DNA of 64,000 nt from NCBI GenBank assembly GCA_963930655.1, contig OZ005611.1:6889501-6953500 (forward strand), written 5' to 3'. Position 1 is the stretch's first letter; each line of letters starts with the position of its first letter. A model generated the notes under the pieces. It was not told where the DNA came from. It saw nothing but the letters and a program-made list of their open reading frames with translations, and did no database searches. This document shows, piece by piece, positions 1-11,700 of the stretch. The position numbers and the translations under genes were made by a program. Origin of the DNA: Myrica gale. Taxonomy: Eukaryota; Streptophyta; Magnoliopsida; Fagales; Myricaceae.

Positions 1-107
1 GGCGTTGGCTCCAGACTGCGACGCTCACATCCCTTGGGCAACCGAGGCCTTCGGAGGCCTTCTCGAAGCTGTCAATCTCTGGATTGACAACCACCTCTCG
101 GAGACCT

Positions 108-566
108 CATTCCACAAGGTGCGTTGGAGTGGAGAAGATCCATGGCAACCTCAATGGATCAGTGATGTTGACGAAGCTAGCAGAGTCGGGGGCAGAGCCT
201 GTGGCCTGGAAGAGAGTAGCGGAGAGGGCAATGTCGTTTGTGATCTGGTGGAGCTTCTTCGTGTCGAAGAAGTCGATCAAGGAGGATGTGGAGCGATAGG
301 ATGTTCTTGATGGTGTAGAGGGAAAGGTGCTTGGCGAGGATCTCGGACATGACGGCGTTGTCAACGACGCATACGGTGATGGTGGTGCGGCAGTTGATCT
401 CGTCGGCCAGGTGGGCGAGCGAGAGGTAGTGGTTGAAGGTGGAGAACTCTGGGTGCTTGGCCAGCAGGCGCGTGATGTTGTGCGCATGGGATGTAGGGGA
501 GAAAACGACGAGGAAGACAGAGAGGACTGGTAGAGCCCCAACGGTCTTGGCTAGACGAAGCTGCAT
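108..566 (-). pseudogene. Fasciclin-like arabinogalactan protein (FLA1/FLA2 type), broken 5' part
   Basis: Reading from ATG at 566 there is a signal peptide (about residues 1-28, ending SPTSHAH) and the start of a FAS1 domain: HNITRLLAKHPEFSTFNHYL, then ITVCVVDNAVMS and KNILSLHILL, closely matching plant FLA1/FLA2. FLAs are GPI-anchored cell-wall/plasma-membrane glycoproteins. At about 283-290 the frame shifts by one extra base: the expected continuation (FDTKKLHQITN, then FQATGSAP and FVNITD) lies in the neighbouring frame. After NITD (about position 165) homology ends and a stop follows at about 108. I therefore call a host gene copy broken by a frameshift and truncated in its first FAS1 domain. 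An assembly error could explain the frameshift but not the loss of homology. It diverges from the LYM2-type gene across 482 bp. Confidence 0.65.
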
Positions 567-1048
567 TGTCGTTTAGGACTACGAAAACACAGCGTTTCGG
601 AGATGGAGAAAACCGTAGAGACCGTTGCAGAGAGCGAGCTCTATGAGCTGTAGAGCGTTCAAAGGAAAAAAAAAAAGAGGGGAGAGTGAGCGATAAGTGA
701 TTGAGTGAGCGAGTCCTTGATTTTAAGGGCATTTCGGTAAATTGCCATGGGAAGAGTGATGTGGATATATAGGTGAAAAAATAATTTTGTCCAGTCAGCA
801 GTTAAAGACACATGTTGCAGTTTAATTGGATGTGACGTGGTCAATTGATCCACGTCATCAATTTTCATCTAAAAAAAAGGGAAAAAGGAGAATAAAACAT
901 GGGTAGTGAGAACAAAAATTACTCTTTAAGGATATTTTCGAAAAAACGTTAAACCACATTAGGACTAGAAAAAAACCAACACTACCTCTTCTTTCTCCGT
1001 CTGCTTCCTACAGATTAGGAAAGATCAGAGCTAAGGAGAGAGAGAGAG
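567..1048. other. Intergenic region between divergent FLA remnant and LYM2
   Basis: This 482-bp stretch must hold both upstream regions. It is AT-rich in the middle. A purine-rich GA stretch (about 1033-1048) ends right at the LYM2 start codon and a CT-rich stretch lies just before it (980-1010), consistent with a plant 5' leader. No separate gene is visible. Confidence 0.5.
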
Positions 1049-2685
1049 ATGGGTTACGCTAAGGCGCTTCTGGGTGTACTCTTAGTCTCTGCTCTGGCCG
1101 CCACATTGACGGCCCAGGCAAATTTCATGTGCAAAAGTACCGGCTCTACTTGTACCGCCCTGGTCGACTTCGTGGCCCCCAACGCTACCAACTTGGCCGC
1201 CATCCAAACCCTCTTCCAGGTCAAGAAGTTCCGCAACCTCATTGGCGCCAACAACCTCCTCACCTCCACCTCAAAGAGCCTAAACGTGAACGCGGGCCAG
1301 ACCATCCGAATCCCCTTCGCCTGCCTCTGCACCAACGGGACGGGTGTCTCCAATGGCACACCCGTTTACACGGTCCAGAGTGAGGACACTATGTACCATA
1401 TCGCCCACGACCTGTTCGCGGGGCTAGTGACTTACGAGCAAATCGCGGTAGCCAATAGTGTGCCCGACCCGAACAAGATTGAAGTCGGGCAGCGGTTGCG
1501 GATCCCACTGCCGTGCAGCTGCGACGAAGTGGATGAGCTTAAGGTCGTCCATTACGGACACGTGGTGCCAAAAGGGAGCACGGTGGAGGCGATAGCACAG
1601 GCGTACGGGACGACTCAGGCTACTCTGTTGAGTCTCAATCAGATGGCTAATGCCTCAGAACTTCAGGCCGGTCAAGTCCTTGATGTCCCTCTCAAAGGTT
1701 GGTTTTTGGTTCTTTACCATTTTTCTTTCTATTTTTTGACTACTTTGTTTCGTCTAAGGATTACAGAAGGATTGTCCAAAAGAGTTTAGAAAGTTATCAA
1801 CGACAGGGAAGATCACTTTTGCCCATAAATTGAAGTCAAAATGTGAAATAAGAGGTCAAAGCAACCAAATCTTAGCCGTTTAGTTTTAAAAAATTATTAA
1901 AATGCATTAACATTTGTCTGCTGTAACCTAGATTGAAATATATAGAAAATAAGAGATTAAAATATGTAAAAAATATACTAAGTGGGATGAATGTTGATAA
2001 ATTTTGATAATTTTAAAACTAAGTATGATGATTTTAATAATTTATATTATTTTTTTTGATATTTTGATTTAATTTATAAGCTAAAAGTGATGATCTTCTA
2101 AACTAAAATTTCTGAACCAATAGCCAGAGCTCAGTGGCGGAACCAGAACTCAAGTGAAGGGGGGGCAAATTCTTAAGGCAAAATGACATCTCAAAAAAAT
2201 TTCATACTTAATACAGAAAATGTCTTATAGATAGAATATAAAAAAATTAAAGATAAAAAATATTGAAATACATGTATTGTACTATGTACTGTCACTACGA
2301 GGTCACCTTCCAATATCAACCAACAATCTAGTGGAGAATTTTGTAAATTTCTAATAGGGTTTATGATACAAATTACCTGAATGAGCCAGCAACCAAGCAA
2401 AATTATAGCTTCAAAATTAACCTGAAAAAATAATTCAGCAAATTTGAGTTGTTCACCTGTTACTTATTTACAAATTTTTGAGAGTTTGTAGAAAAGTAAG
2501 GAGCTATATGATAAAAAAAATCGAATGAATTTTTAAATATAAAAGTAATAGAGTTTCTTACTAAGGAGAGATAAAATTAGATGAAATTTTGCAATGAAAA
2601 AGTAAAGAAATAAAAGATTTTTATATATATATTTTGAAAATGTATTAAAATTGGTATAGAAAGACGTTGGAATTTATATGAAAAA

Positions 2686-2720
<35 letters not shown>

Positions 2721-4817
2721 ATTTTTATAAAACCAAGGGGTGGCAGCTGCCCACGCTTGCCACCCCCTCGCTCCGCCTCTGCCAGAGCTAAAGAGAGTTA
2801 TTTGATTGAATACTAAATTTCTTATTTACTTTTAAGGAAGCCTTTTACTTTATTTTGCTTTTTTGGGTTTTTGTAACTTTTTTTTCCTTATTTGACCCTA
2901 CTCATGCATTATTTAGCATATAGGATTAACCATAAAAAAATAAAATTAAATATATTTTATTCCTAAAGTTCTGATATTTTGCACTCTAAAATTTAAATTA
3001 TTATTTCTTCACCCACCAACAATCCACTTTACACTTTTGTTAAAAAATTTCGTTTAAAATGATAATTTTAATCTTATTAAAAAATAAAAAATAATGAAAA
3101 TAAAATTACTTTTCCACACACTAAAAATCACTTTCAGTTCAAATTAAAGAAAATTTTAAACCAGAATATCCAATTTTGAGAGGGGACAAGCTGTCAGGTG
3201 CCCACTGGGCACAACTAGTCTGGCGGATTTCACGACCACTGGCTCGTCTTCCATTATCCATCATCAATGGTGCCCACTGACTTGGTAATTTTTATTTTAT
3301 TTTTTTTCTTCCAAAACTGTGTACTCGTAGGTAACAGGTTGTGTTCGTGTCACGAGTGAGATGCCACATGTCGGTAATTAGTCCAACCTGACTCATTCTC
3401 TCATTGAATCAAATATCAATCACTCAATTATTGGATATACCAAATGGACTAAAATCCATATAGAAATGTCCATTCAATGATTAGCTTATTTATTTTGATT
3501 TGAGGAAAATGATAATGGGTCTGATTAGCTTACATATCACATCCTTAGGATCCATTCTAGAGTAGAAGCCAATTTTCTGTTCTTAATAGGGCTTAACTCC
3601 AATTTATCTCGAACCATTTCCAACCCAATCAAAGGTCAAATGGATGGGGAACTTTCGGGGCACAGGTTTAGGGACAAGTGGGCTGCCCCTTAATCTTAGG
3701 ATTGGTGTACTAATGACCAGGTTTAGTTGGCACTAGGTAGGATAATCTGCATTTTATTAATAGAGCTTCAATTACTACTTAAACCAATTATATTCTTTTT
3801 TTTCTCGGCATTATCTGCTGTTTATGGGTTTATTGGAACAACTCAATTCTCAAAATGGTTATTTTGCAGCTTGTTCATCCAATGTAAGCAGCAGCTCCCT
3901 GGACTACCCTCTACTTGTCGCCAATAAAACTTATCTCTACACTGCTTCAAATTGTGTGAAGTGCAAATGTGACTCAACCAACAACTATACGTAAGTGCAT
4001 AACTCAATGGCTCTTGATGTTGATACTGTGCTTTCGCACTTCCTTGTGGTGGCTTCTATGGTTTCTCAAGTTTGTGTTGTTTTGCTCGTGAGGCCAGACT
4101 GCAATGTGAGCCTTCTGGACTGAAACCATTGTCCAACTGGACAACATGCCCTGCCCTGCAATGTCAAGGTGCTGGCAGTCTGTACATTGGCAACACAACA
4201 TCTTCGGGTTGCAATCAAACGACCTGTGCCTACACCGGTTACACCAACCAAACCATTTTGGTAGCCCTTGTCCAGTCCACTTGTCCAGGTTCGTGCAATA
4301 ATTCACTATCTCTGTTGCAGTGGTTTGATTTGTGTGTTCTGGCCCAAGATTGGGATTTGGGAGCATTGGTATTTTGATATCACCAAAATGCATATCTCCT
4401 AACCATGCACCTGGGAGCTTCTTTTTCATCAGGCCATGAGTGTCTGTTCCTAACATACAAGCAGGAAGAGCAAAATCTGTCCTCTGCAAAATGAGAAACG
4501 ACAAGCAATCTCTTACAATAATACCTTCTTCTAGCTTGTTTTGTGAACTAATTACCAGCATAGTTGACCAAAATTTCTTGGTTCTCACATTGTTTAACAA
4601 CTTAAAGCTGAAAAATGAAGATATCTGCAAGTTCTTTTGTGATATGCAATCTCTTTCATATATAGGCAAGTGTAGTGATTAACCAAAGACTTGTTTGCTT
4701 TTCATTGTCGGCCAAACAGCTTCTGCCGCATCGAAGATCGGTTTCCAAGGTTGGGGATGGAACTTCCTTCTCATCTCTATTCAATTGATCTTCTTTTGTC
4801 TTCATCTTTCTCAATAA
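1049..4817 (+). CDS. LYM2: LysM domain GPI-anchored protein, LYM2/CEBiP type
   Basis: Four exons: 1049-1697, 3870-3990, 4098-4288, 4720-4817 (352 aa; the phases of all junctions agree). LYM2/CEBiP proteins sit on the outer plasma membrane through a GPI anchor and bind chitin oligomers, acting in fungal perception and plasmodesmatal closure. Visible: signal peptide (1 to about 24), a degenerate LysM-like N-terminal part with paired cysteines (CLC at 92-94, CSC at 156-158), LysM repeats at about 106-153 (VYTVQSEDTMYHIAHDLF) and 169-214, then a Cys-rich part with NCVKCKC and SNWTTCP, and a hydrophobic tail ending LIFFCLHLSQ, as expected for GPI attachment. There is no kinase domain, which separates it from CERK1-type receptors. 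Length matches Arabidopsis LYM2 (about 350 aa). Intron 1 (2.2 kb) carries a hAT element. Confidence 0.93.
2132..2781. mobile_element. Non-autonomous hAT element in LYM2 intron 1
   Basis: The element is bounded by inverted ends CAGTGGCGGAACC (left) and, read inward from the right, CAGAGGCGGAGCG. It is flanked by a perfect 8-bp target duplication, ccagagct, at 2124-2131 and 2782-2789. An 8-bp duplication and CAGTGGCGG ends are typical of plant hAT elements of the Tip100 kind. It has no transposase and contains an AT microsatellite near 2689-2717. Being intronic, it should be spliced out. Confidence 0.85.
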
Positions 4818-5320
4818 GGTGTCTGTATCTTCTATGGGTTCTATCCGTTCTCAACCTGTAACATAAAGCATCTCTTTTGATTCATGTGATCAAGACTTAA
4901 ACTGATTGTATCTGTAAGTGGAAATTTGAAGTTTCTTGGTTGGAGTCTGGAGAGTTGTCTCTCAAGTCTTGTTCCTTATTAGATGGGCGAATGTTTTTCT
5001 TATCCTATGATGTCTCAGCTGAACAACTTCCTGTCCTGTGTTGTAAACTGAAACTTCAGTAGATAAAGTTAAAATAACTATCAAATTACTGAGGCGTAAA
5101 AGATTTACAAAAATAAAAAATTCACCCATCCACTATTGAAATATTAGAGGTTTGAAAACGTTACATCCTAAATTATCATTTTTGACACATTATGTCATTA
5201 TCTATCAATTTTATACATTTTACACTTATTTCCCCCCCTTCAAATTAGACAAAAAAAAAAAGACAATAATACTCTTACACGCTCTAAAAAACCCTATTTC
5301 TAATAGAGGGTGAGAAACGT
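4818..5320. other. LYM2 3' flank, AT-rich
   Basis: This holds the 3' untranslated region of the LYM2-type gene, then an AT-rich stretch (5100-5330) with short homopolymer runs. The part at 5320-5560 resembles one arm of the fold-back element at 42376-42900 (shared aactcgttacaactca), so a single-armed relic of that family may lie here. No gene is seen. Confidence 0.4.
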
Positions 5321-5639
5321 ATAAAATTGGGTTAATTATATTTTCTTCCTACGAATTTACACCTCAATCTTAAATCTCTCTGCACTCAAACTCGTTACAA
5401 CTCATCACCATGAAGAATGTGTTGTGTTTCAATTCGCTTTTTGACACAATTTTGGCGTTAAAGATGACGTTTTCCGTCACACATGACTATCATGTGACAC
5501 CCATATCACGCGAAAAGACCAAACTGCTTCCATTCCATTCGAGTAAAATTTCAAAGCCAAAATGCTGTGTTTTGAAAGAGAAGGCCTCGGCAGATTCCGA
5601 ACCACTCTCTTCGCAATCAGAGTACCCTCATTGTTCTAA

Positions 5640-7565
5640 ACCCTGATGATGTTTTGCCCACTTTGAGGCCTAAACTCGAGGAGTCAAATCTTGTTTCGCT
5701 CGTGATAGACCCCGAATAATAAGGAAAGCTAATCCACAATATGCTGACTAGGAGTTGAGATATGGATGCGCCATGTACTGGAGTGTAACCAAGAATTGAG
5801 GAATAAATGTGGAGAAGTTAGTGAAGAAGTGGCGCAACAGTTAAAGGAGTTGTGGACTTATGAGACTCAAGAATAGGAGATGTCGAGTGTTTGAACAGAT
5901 TGTATTTTTATCCAAGAATTACAAGGATTGATACTCTGGGCTTGTCAGCTGATCGTCAACCCCCTCGTCGTGGCAAATCTCGAAAACTGATTCTGAAGTC
6001 ATCGACTTGGGAAAAAGTTCTTTACAAAGCTAAAGCAAAAGCTCAAGAACTCGAATGCTTTTGGTAACGATGAGTTTATCACGATTTTGAATCAGTTCCT
6101 TGAGAAAATCAGGGACAAGGTCGGAGTTTTCATTGGGATTGATTTGTCTGACATGGGTTATCAGTGGCGTATCTAGAATATAGAATGAGTGAGGTCGAAT
6201 TTCTAAAGGAAAATGATAAAAAAAATTCACATAATATAAAAAGTGTCTTAAAATTACAATATCGCAAATTAAGAACTAAAAATATTAAAAAAAATGAAAT
6301 ACACTTATCCATACCAAGAATCAATTTATAACCCGTGTCTTGCAAACAATTTACCTATAGCAGTTTTTAAAGACTGGTAGCATGTGTCAGTAAAATGTTC
6401 CACACCAAGAAACCGTTCAATCACCAATCCACTTTTGTTCACATATCTCAAAATCACTATCATTTGCTCATTCACTGAACTATCTCGAGACTCATCAACC
6501 ATAAGACAAAAAAATTCATCCACAATGTCTTTAATGATAGCAAGTGTGGTCTGTTCTGCACAGGTCAATAGATTTACGCAACCCTAGGTCAGAAATAATA
6601 TCATCCGAACTCAACAAAGGGCGAGATCTTTTTGAACTAGAATCCTCATTAGAAGTAGTAGCCACATTAGGAGTATTAAACGACTTCATGCTTCGTGACT
6701 TTTTTTTATTTAAAATCTATCCATTATCTAAAAAGAACAAAACAAAACAAAATGTCCATAAGCAAATGAGGAAGACAATTCTTAACACCCATCAATAATT
6801 ATGGAGTTTGATGCCTATATGAAGATAAAGAATTTTCTTCTGTCAAAAAGTATTGGTGCACTCAGCTATTTCTCGTTAAAAAATAACCTCAGTAATAAAT
6901 TAGATTAATCAAAAACAATATTTATGTGCTTTCCTTTCTAATTGGCAAATGATAAATTAGTTATGACCTACATAATTTATGTATTAGTGTAGTATAATGG
7001 ACCAGTGAGAGGGACTGTTGAGGCGTGAGGGCTGAGGGAGACACAGAGAGATCACAGAGTGAGAGAGAGAGAGGCGTAAGTAATTTTTTTAAAAAAAATC
7101 AGAGGGTGAAACGGCATAATTTCACCCTCTGATTTAAAAAAAATTAAGCAATTAGGCCACACGGACTGGGCCAGTGGGTATGCCCCCGCTGGTCCAATCC
7201 CGCCCCCACTGACCTTGGAAGCAGGCCGGGGCGGCTGGGCTAGTGGGGGCGGGCCTGCTTCTTAATAAACAAAAAAAAATTTTACAAAGAATTTTTGGAG
7301 CCAGTGTGAGCGGACGCCCCGCCCGCACCCCCTTGGATCCGCCCATGTGGGTTATACTGGACTGTTGATTCAGAAGCTAGGGTCTTTGATGGGTAAAGAA
7401 GTTGCTGGTTTGGTTTTGGACGCGTGTGGTCTTGGAGACGTGGGAGTTGGTCGAGGCTTTGTTGAGCATTCTTCTTATTCGGATTTGGTTAATAGACTCG
7501 TGGTAGAGAATAGGTCGGACTTGATTTGTTTGAGATTGAGGTTTACATTCTTGAAAGAAAAATTG
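5640..7565 (+). pseudogene. Decayed copy of a conserved plant protein gene, split by a hAT element
   Basis: On both sides of the hAT element at 6162-7347 the plus strand keeps protein-like sequence that joins across the insertion. Left side pieces: LGLSADRQPPRRGKSRKL (about 5937-5990), then ITILNQFLEKIRDKVGVF (about 6076-6130) and IGIDLSDMGY. Right side: TGLLIQKLGSLMGKEVAGLV and SYSDLVNRLVVENRSDLICL. I recognise the style of a conserved uncharacterised plant protein but cannot name it. The left part needs frame changes (for example a stop at about 6065 with the coding frame continuing one base over) and has further stops, and no introns are apparent, so this is a dead fragment, perhaps retroposed. 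Confidence 0.55.
6162..7347 (-). mobile_element. hAT-Tip100 transposon relic with transposase fragment
   Basis: The ends are CAGTGGCGTATCTAG (left) and CATGGGCGGATCC (right, read inward), flanked by a perfect 8-bp duplication tgggttat at 6154-6161 and 7348-7355. The minus strand at about 6326-6568 encodes part of a hAT transposase of the TTF/DUF4371 (zinc-finger MYM-like) type: IVDEFFCLMVDESRDSSVNE and ILRYVNKSGLVIERFLGVEH. Only about 80 residues of a protein usually several hundred long remain, so it is an internal-deletion derivative and not autonomous. A 16-bp-arm hairpin lies at about 7096-7135 and a GC-rich tract at 7170-7330. Confidence 0.85.
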
Positions 7566-8050
7566 TAATTATTTTCATAGTTAATGTGTGAAAAATATAT
7601 TTATCTAAAAAAATATACTAAATTATGCTTGAATATTATTTTCAATTAACAAGATTGAAATGGTATGATGAGCCACATGAGACAAGCGTCAAGTGTTTAA
7701 TAGTTTAGGATGTGACATTTTAAACTTTTCATAATTAATGTAGGAAAAGTATATTATTTTAAAAAAATTATTAAATTAAAAGGTGAATATTATTTTTCAA
7801 TTAATAAGATGGAAAATGTATCATGAATCACATCAGACTATTTTGATTGGTAGATGATATGACAACTTGAAATTGATAAATTTAAATAAATTGTTGAGAA
7901 TGTAATGTAACTAAATTATCCAAAAAACAATTATTTTAATAATACTTGATTTTTTTTTTAGGAAGAGCAGAATGTATTAGGTTAGTGATTTTATAAAATA
8001 TAAAACAAATGATTTATAGAGAGTAACAAGGCGGTCAAGCCGAACAAACA
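7566..8050. other. AT-rich spacer upstream of DTX45
   Basis: The stretch is AT-rich with two similar blocks (around 7575-7735 and 7735-7900, each with aaaagtatatt and aataagatgg-like motifs), suggesting an old direct duplication. No coding sequence is seen. The GC content rises at about 8035-8160, where the transcript leader of the next gene probably starts. Confidence 0.4.
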
Positions 8051-8761
8051 AAAGTGGAAGCCTGTAAGGGAGTGTCATCCTCCAGCGGCCCTTTCCAGGA
8101 CGATTCCCTTCCCTCGTTTTCCTCTGCTGCTAAATCCCTAAGTCGCCGTAGATAGGCAAGGTGAAAACTGGAAATCCTTTCTCTCTTCCACTGCTTTTGT
8201 TCTATCTGTCGTCTCCGTTTCCTGTCGCTCTGTCGTTTTTGTTTTTTCGGTTTTTAGAAATTGTTTTCAGGGTGCCCTGCTAACCGTTTTATCTTCTAGC
8301 GTCCTGCTTTCGTTTCCTGCCGTACCTTAACGCTCCAAACAGCGTAAATTTATCCCAATTCCGGTTCAGTTCGTTGCTTTACGGTACTTGTTCATGTTTA
8401 TCGAGGTCTTTCCGAATTCCGGTCTTTGTGTGACAGTGTCTTACGCTCTGTTTTCGGGTGTTCCAATTTTGCTCTCGCTACACAATTACGTATGAGCTCC
8501 AAATGTAAAGATTGTTGCTTTTCACTTTGTAAGTGCGTTTTCCAATATTGAATTCTGCAGATGCTTTATTCATTGATAAAAAAGTTCATAGTTTCTCCAT
8601 TTTTCATGTATGAACATATATTTACAATTCGGAATTATTGCATGCAATAATTTATCTGATTCTAGGATTTCTTTTGCATATTTTCGGTGAATTTATTATA
8701 AATTTCCCGGGTTTTCAGGCTTTCCTTGTGATTGTGGAAGAAATAATAACTATTGATAACG

Positions 8762-11700
8762 ATGACGGCAACCCGATTCAGTGAGGGTGTTATAACGAAA
8801 CCAACAAGGCCATTATCCTCATCACGGCCAAGCCGAGTTCGTAATTCCGTTGTGCCAATTGATAGGAAGCGAGTATGCAATGCGGACATTGTTGGGGGCT
8901 GCCATTTGCTTTTAAGGCATAGAAATTTTTCTTCACCACTAGTGACCAGCCGGAGAAAATCCCGTTTGGATATTTGTGGTAGTCAGTTGGGTTCTGATTG
9001 TGATGTGGAGGAAAGATTGGCCGAGGAGGAAGACGGAACCTTGAGCAGTGCTGGGAAGGACACGTAAGACCTTGAGCCTCGTACCGTACTAGTTGTACAT
9101 ACTAATGGTTTGAGTTTAACTCGTCTATTTTTTTCCTTTTCAAATTCATAGAAGTACCTTTTCCCCTGTTTTGCATTAATGGCTAGTAATTTTTATAATT
9201 TTTACAGTGGATTTATGAATCATGAATGCATTCCTTGAGTGTGGCATATAGTAGAAGCTTCGGATGCTCTAGATTCGGTTTTGGTGAAACATATCCATAT
9301 CATTTTATGTGAAACTGACAGACACATTAGTGCCACATGTAATTATTAGTCGGTTTCCGGATATATACTGGATTTTGAGTAATAGGTGATTCTGGCTTTA
9401 AAACACTGGATGGAGTTGTGTTACTCATAATCTTCCCCACTTTATTTCTTTTTTCTTTGTTACTTCTCCTAATTTCAGGTTTTTGTTGAAATGGTTAATT
9501 CAATACTGTTGAGTGGTAATATGAGCTACATAGATTTGACTTTTTGATCTCCATCTGCCATATTCGGGCACAGGAAAGATCTATTAACTTCTAGTGAGAT
9601 TTTGAAGGTAACACTTTCATGACGAAACAATTTCTGTCTGCCTAAGCAGAGCTACATTACTAGTTCTTTCGGAGCACGAGACTGGTGCAGCAGAACTATA
9701 TTGTCGGAGCACAAGACTGGTGCAGCAAGACTATGTCGTTAATGCTTAGGGTATTGTCTCTTGAGACTTATTGACCTGAGTATGGTTGTTTCAGATGATT
9801 CTCTGTTGTTCGACATGGCAACTCACAGAAAACAAGGCTGGGAATTTGTCGGAAATAAGTTTTGCTTGTGTGTGGAAATTTCCTGTCATAATTCGTATAT
9901 AAGTGAGGAAATTGTCTGTGGTGATACCAAGCAAGCAACTAGAATGCTACACATAGTATGCATGTCTTTATGTAATTGGTTCACTGCATAGTTTGTTAGG
10001 TTTATAAATATCTGAGGTTTCTTGATTGTTTCCCTCCTTTATTGGTTTCAGATCATGGTTCCTAGTACAAGTATCGATTTTTTTGTTGTTGCTTGCAGTG
10101 AAGTGACAGAAGCTCCTGTCAGTAAATCACGATCTCAGGATGTCAAACGTGAACTTTTAATGCTTTCTGTGCCTGCTGTTTTTGGACAGGCACTTGAACC
10201 CTTAGCTCAGCTTATGGAGACTGCCTATATCGGTAGATTAGGTACTCTCTCTTTATATAATTCCTTCATTATGAGTGTTTGGTGGTTAACAGTTTCTTTA
10301 TAAAAAAAAATGGTCGCATTTATCTTGGTAATGTTCAAGTCCTTGATATTGGTTGGATGTTCATTGGTATTTGTTTGTTTTCTCTGAATATGATTTGTTT
10401 ATTTTGTTTATTTTTTTCTTCTCAATTTTTGTCTTTGATTTTTGTGTTATAAAGGGCATTTGATGCCAGAGGCTGGGCCGATCTCTTGAGGATTTTAAAT
10501 TGTTTCTTCCGCTTGATTTTTGCCTGAGTTTCAACCTTGAACAACTGGATCTTATTTATTGGCCTTAAAGGTGTGAGTGTCTACGAGTAAACTAAGAAGT
10601 TGTATGGTTAAATTTTCTATTGATATGCTCATGTAATTGATATTTTAAGATCTTAGAAAAAGACTATAATTCTCATAGGAAATGGGTTGTGACTGGATGT
10701 TCGTACAATAGAACACAGTATTCGGAAAACTCTAATTTAACCAACCTGAAAGCTAGTTTCTGTTTTTATCAGCTATGGCTTCTGAACTGTAAAAGCTGAA
10801 ATGATTCTTGTGGTTTACTTACTATTTTTTGTAGTTTTATCCTTGCAGCTTTAACCCACTCTCTCTTGTTTCATAATTCCTGTAGGTCCTGTGGAATTGG
10901 GTTCAGCTGGTGTTTCCACAAACATTTTTAACTACATATCAAAGCTATTCAATATTCCTCTAGTTAGTGTTGCTACTTCGTTTGTTGCTGAAGACATTTC
11001 AAAGAATGCAATTGAAGATTCCACTTCAGGTCAAGTGGAAGTCATGATTGATGATACCCTTTCAGCTGAACATGTCTTTGAATCTGATTCAGTGTACAAT
11101 TGGACATATAACTGGCTCGATGTGTTCAACGTTCATTGCTAATTTGGTCTGATTGCTGTACAGAAGGGGCTTCACAAGACCGAAGTACTAATGGTAAACC
11201 ATTTAATGGAGTAGGTGAAAGAAAACAACTATCTTCGGTGTCCACGGCTTTGCTATTAGCAGTTACTATTGGCACCACTGAGGCTTTGGCCTTGTATTTG
11301 GGATCTGGAAAGTTTCTAGATTTGATGGGCGTATCATCAGTAAGATTTTGCTCTCCTTTACATCATATAAAAATTGACTACACCCCCCTTCTTTACCTCT
11401 CTCTAGGCACATACATGTTTATGAACCCTCGTAGGTATTCATGAAACACTCACATGCACCAACACATGTATCTGGTCTGGGGGGTACTATTGTAGTGATA
11501 GGCTTATAGTTGTCCTTTATTTTCCTTGAGATCTGTCTTTTTGTTCACTCAAGTACATCACTTCTTATTTATAAGGAAAGCGTTTTTCTGGTTGCCTTTT
11601 GTTTTTTTTTTTAATTTTTATTTTTAACAGGATTCTTCCATGCGCATTCCAGCACAACGATTTCTTGCACTTAGGGCATTTGGTGCTCCTGCTGTTGTGG

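Noticed and set aside
107-310. Plus-strand open frames over the FLA remnant
   Set aside because: They are shadows of the minus-strand fasciclin sequence, with no recognisable domain.
11030-11163. Continuation of DTX45 exon 3 to the stop near 11142
   Set aside because: A donor at 11030 restores frame and homology with exon 4; the longer reading ends in a stop and does not match the phase of the next exon.
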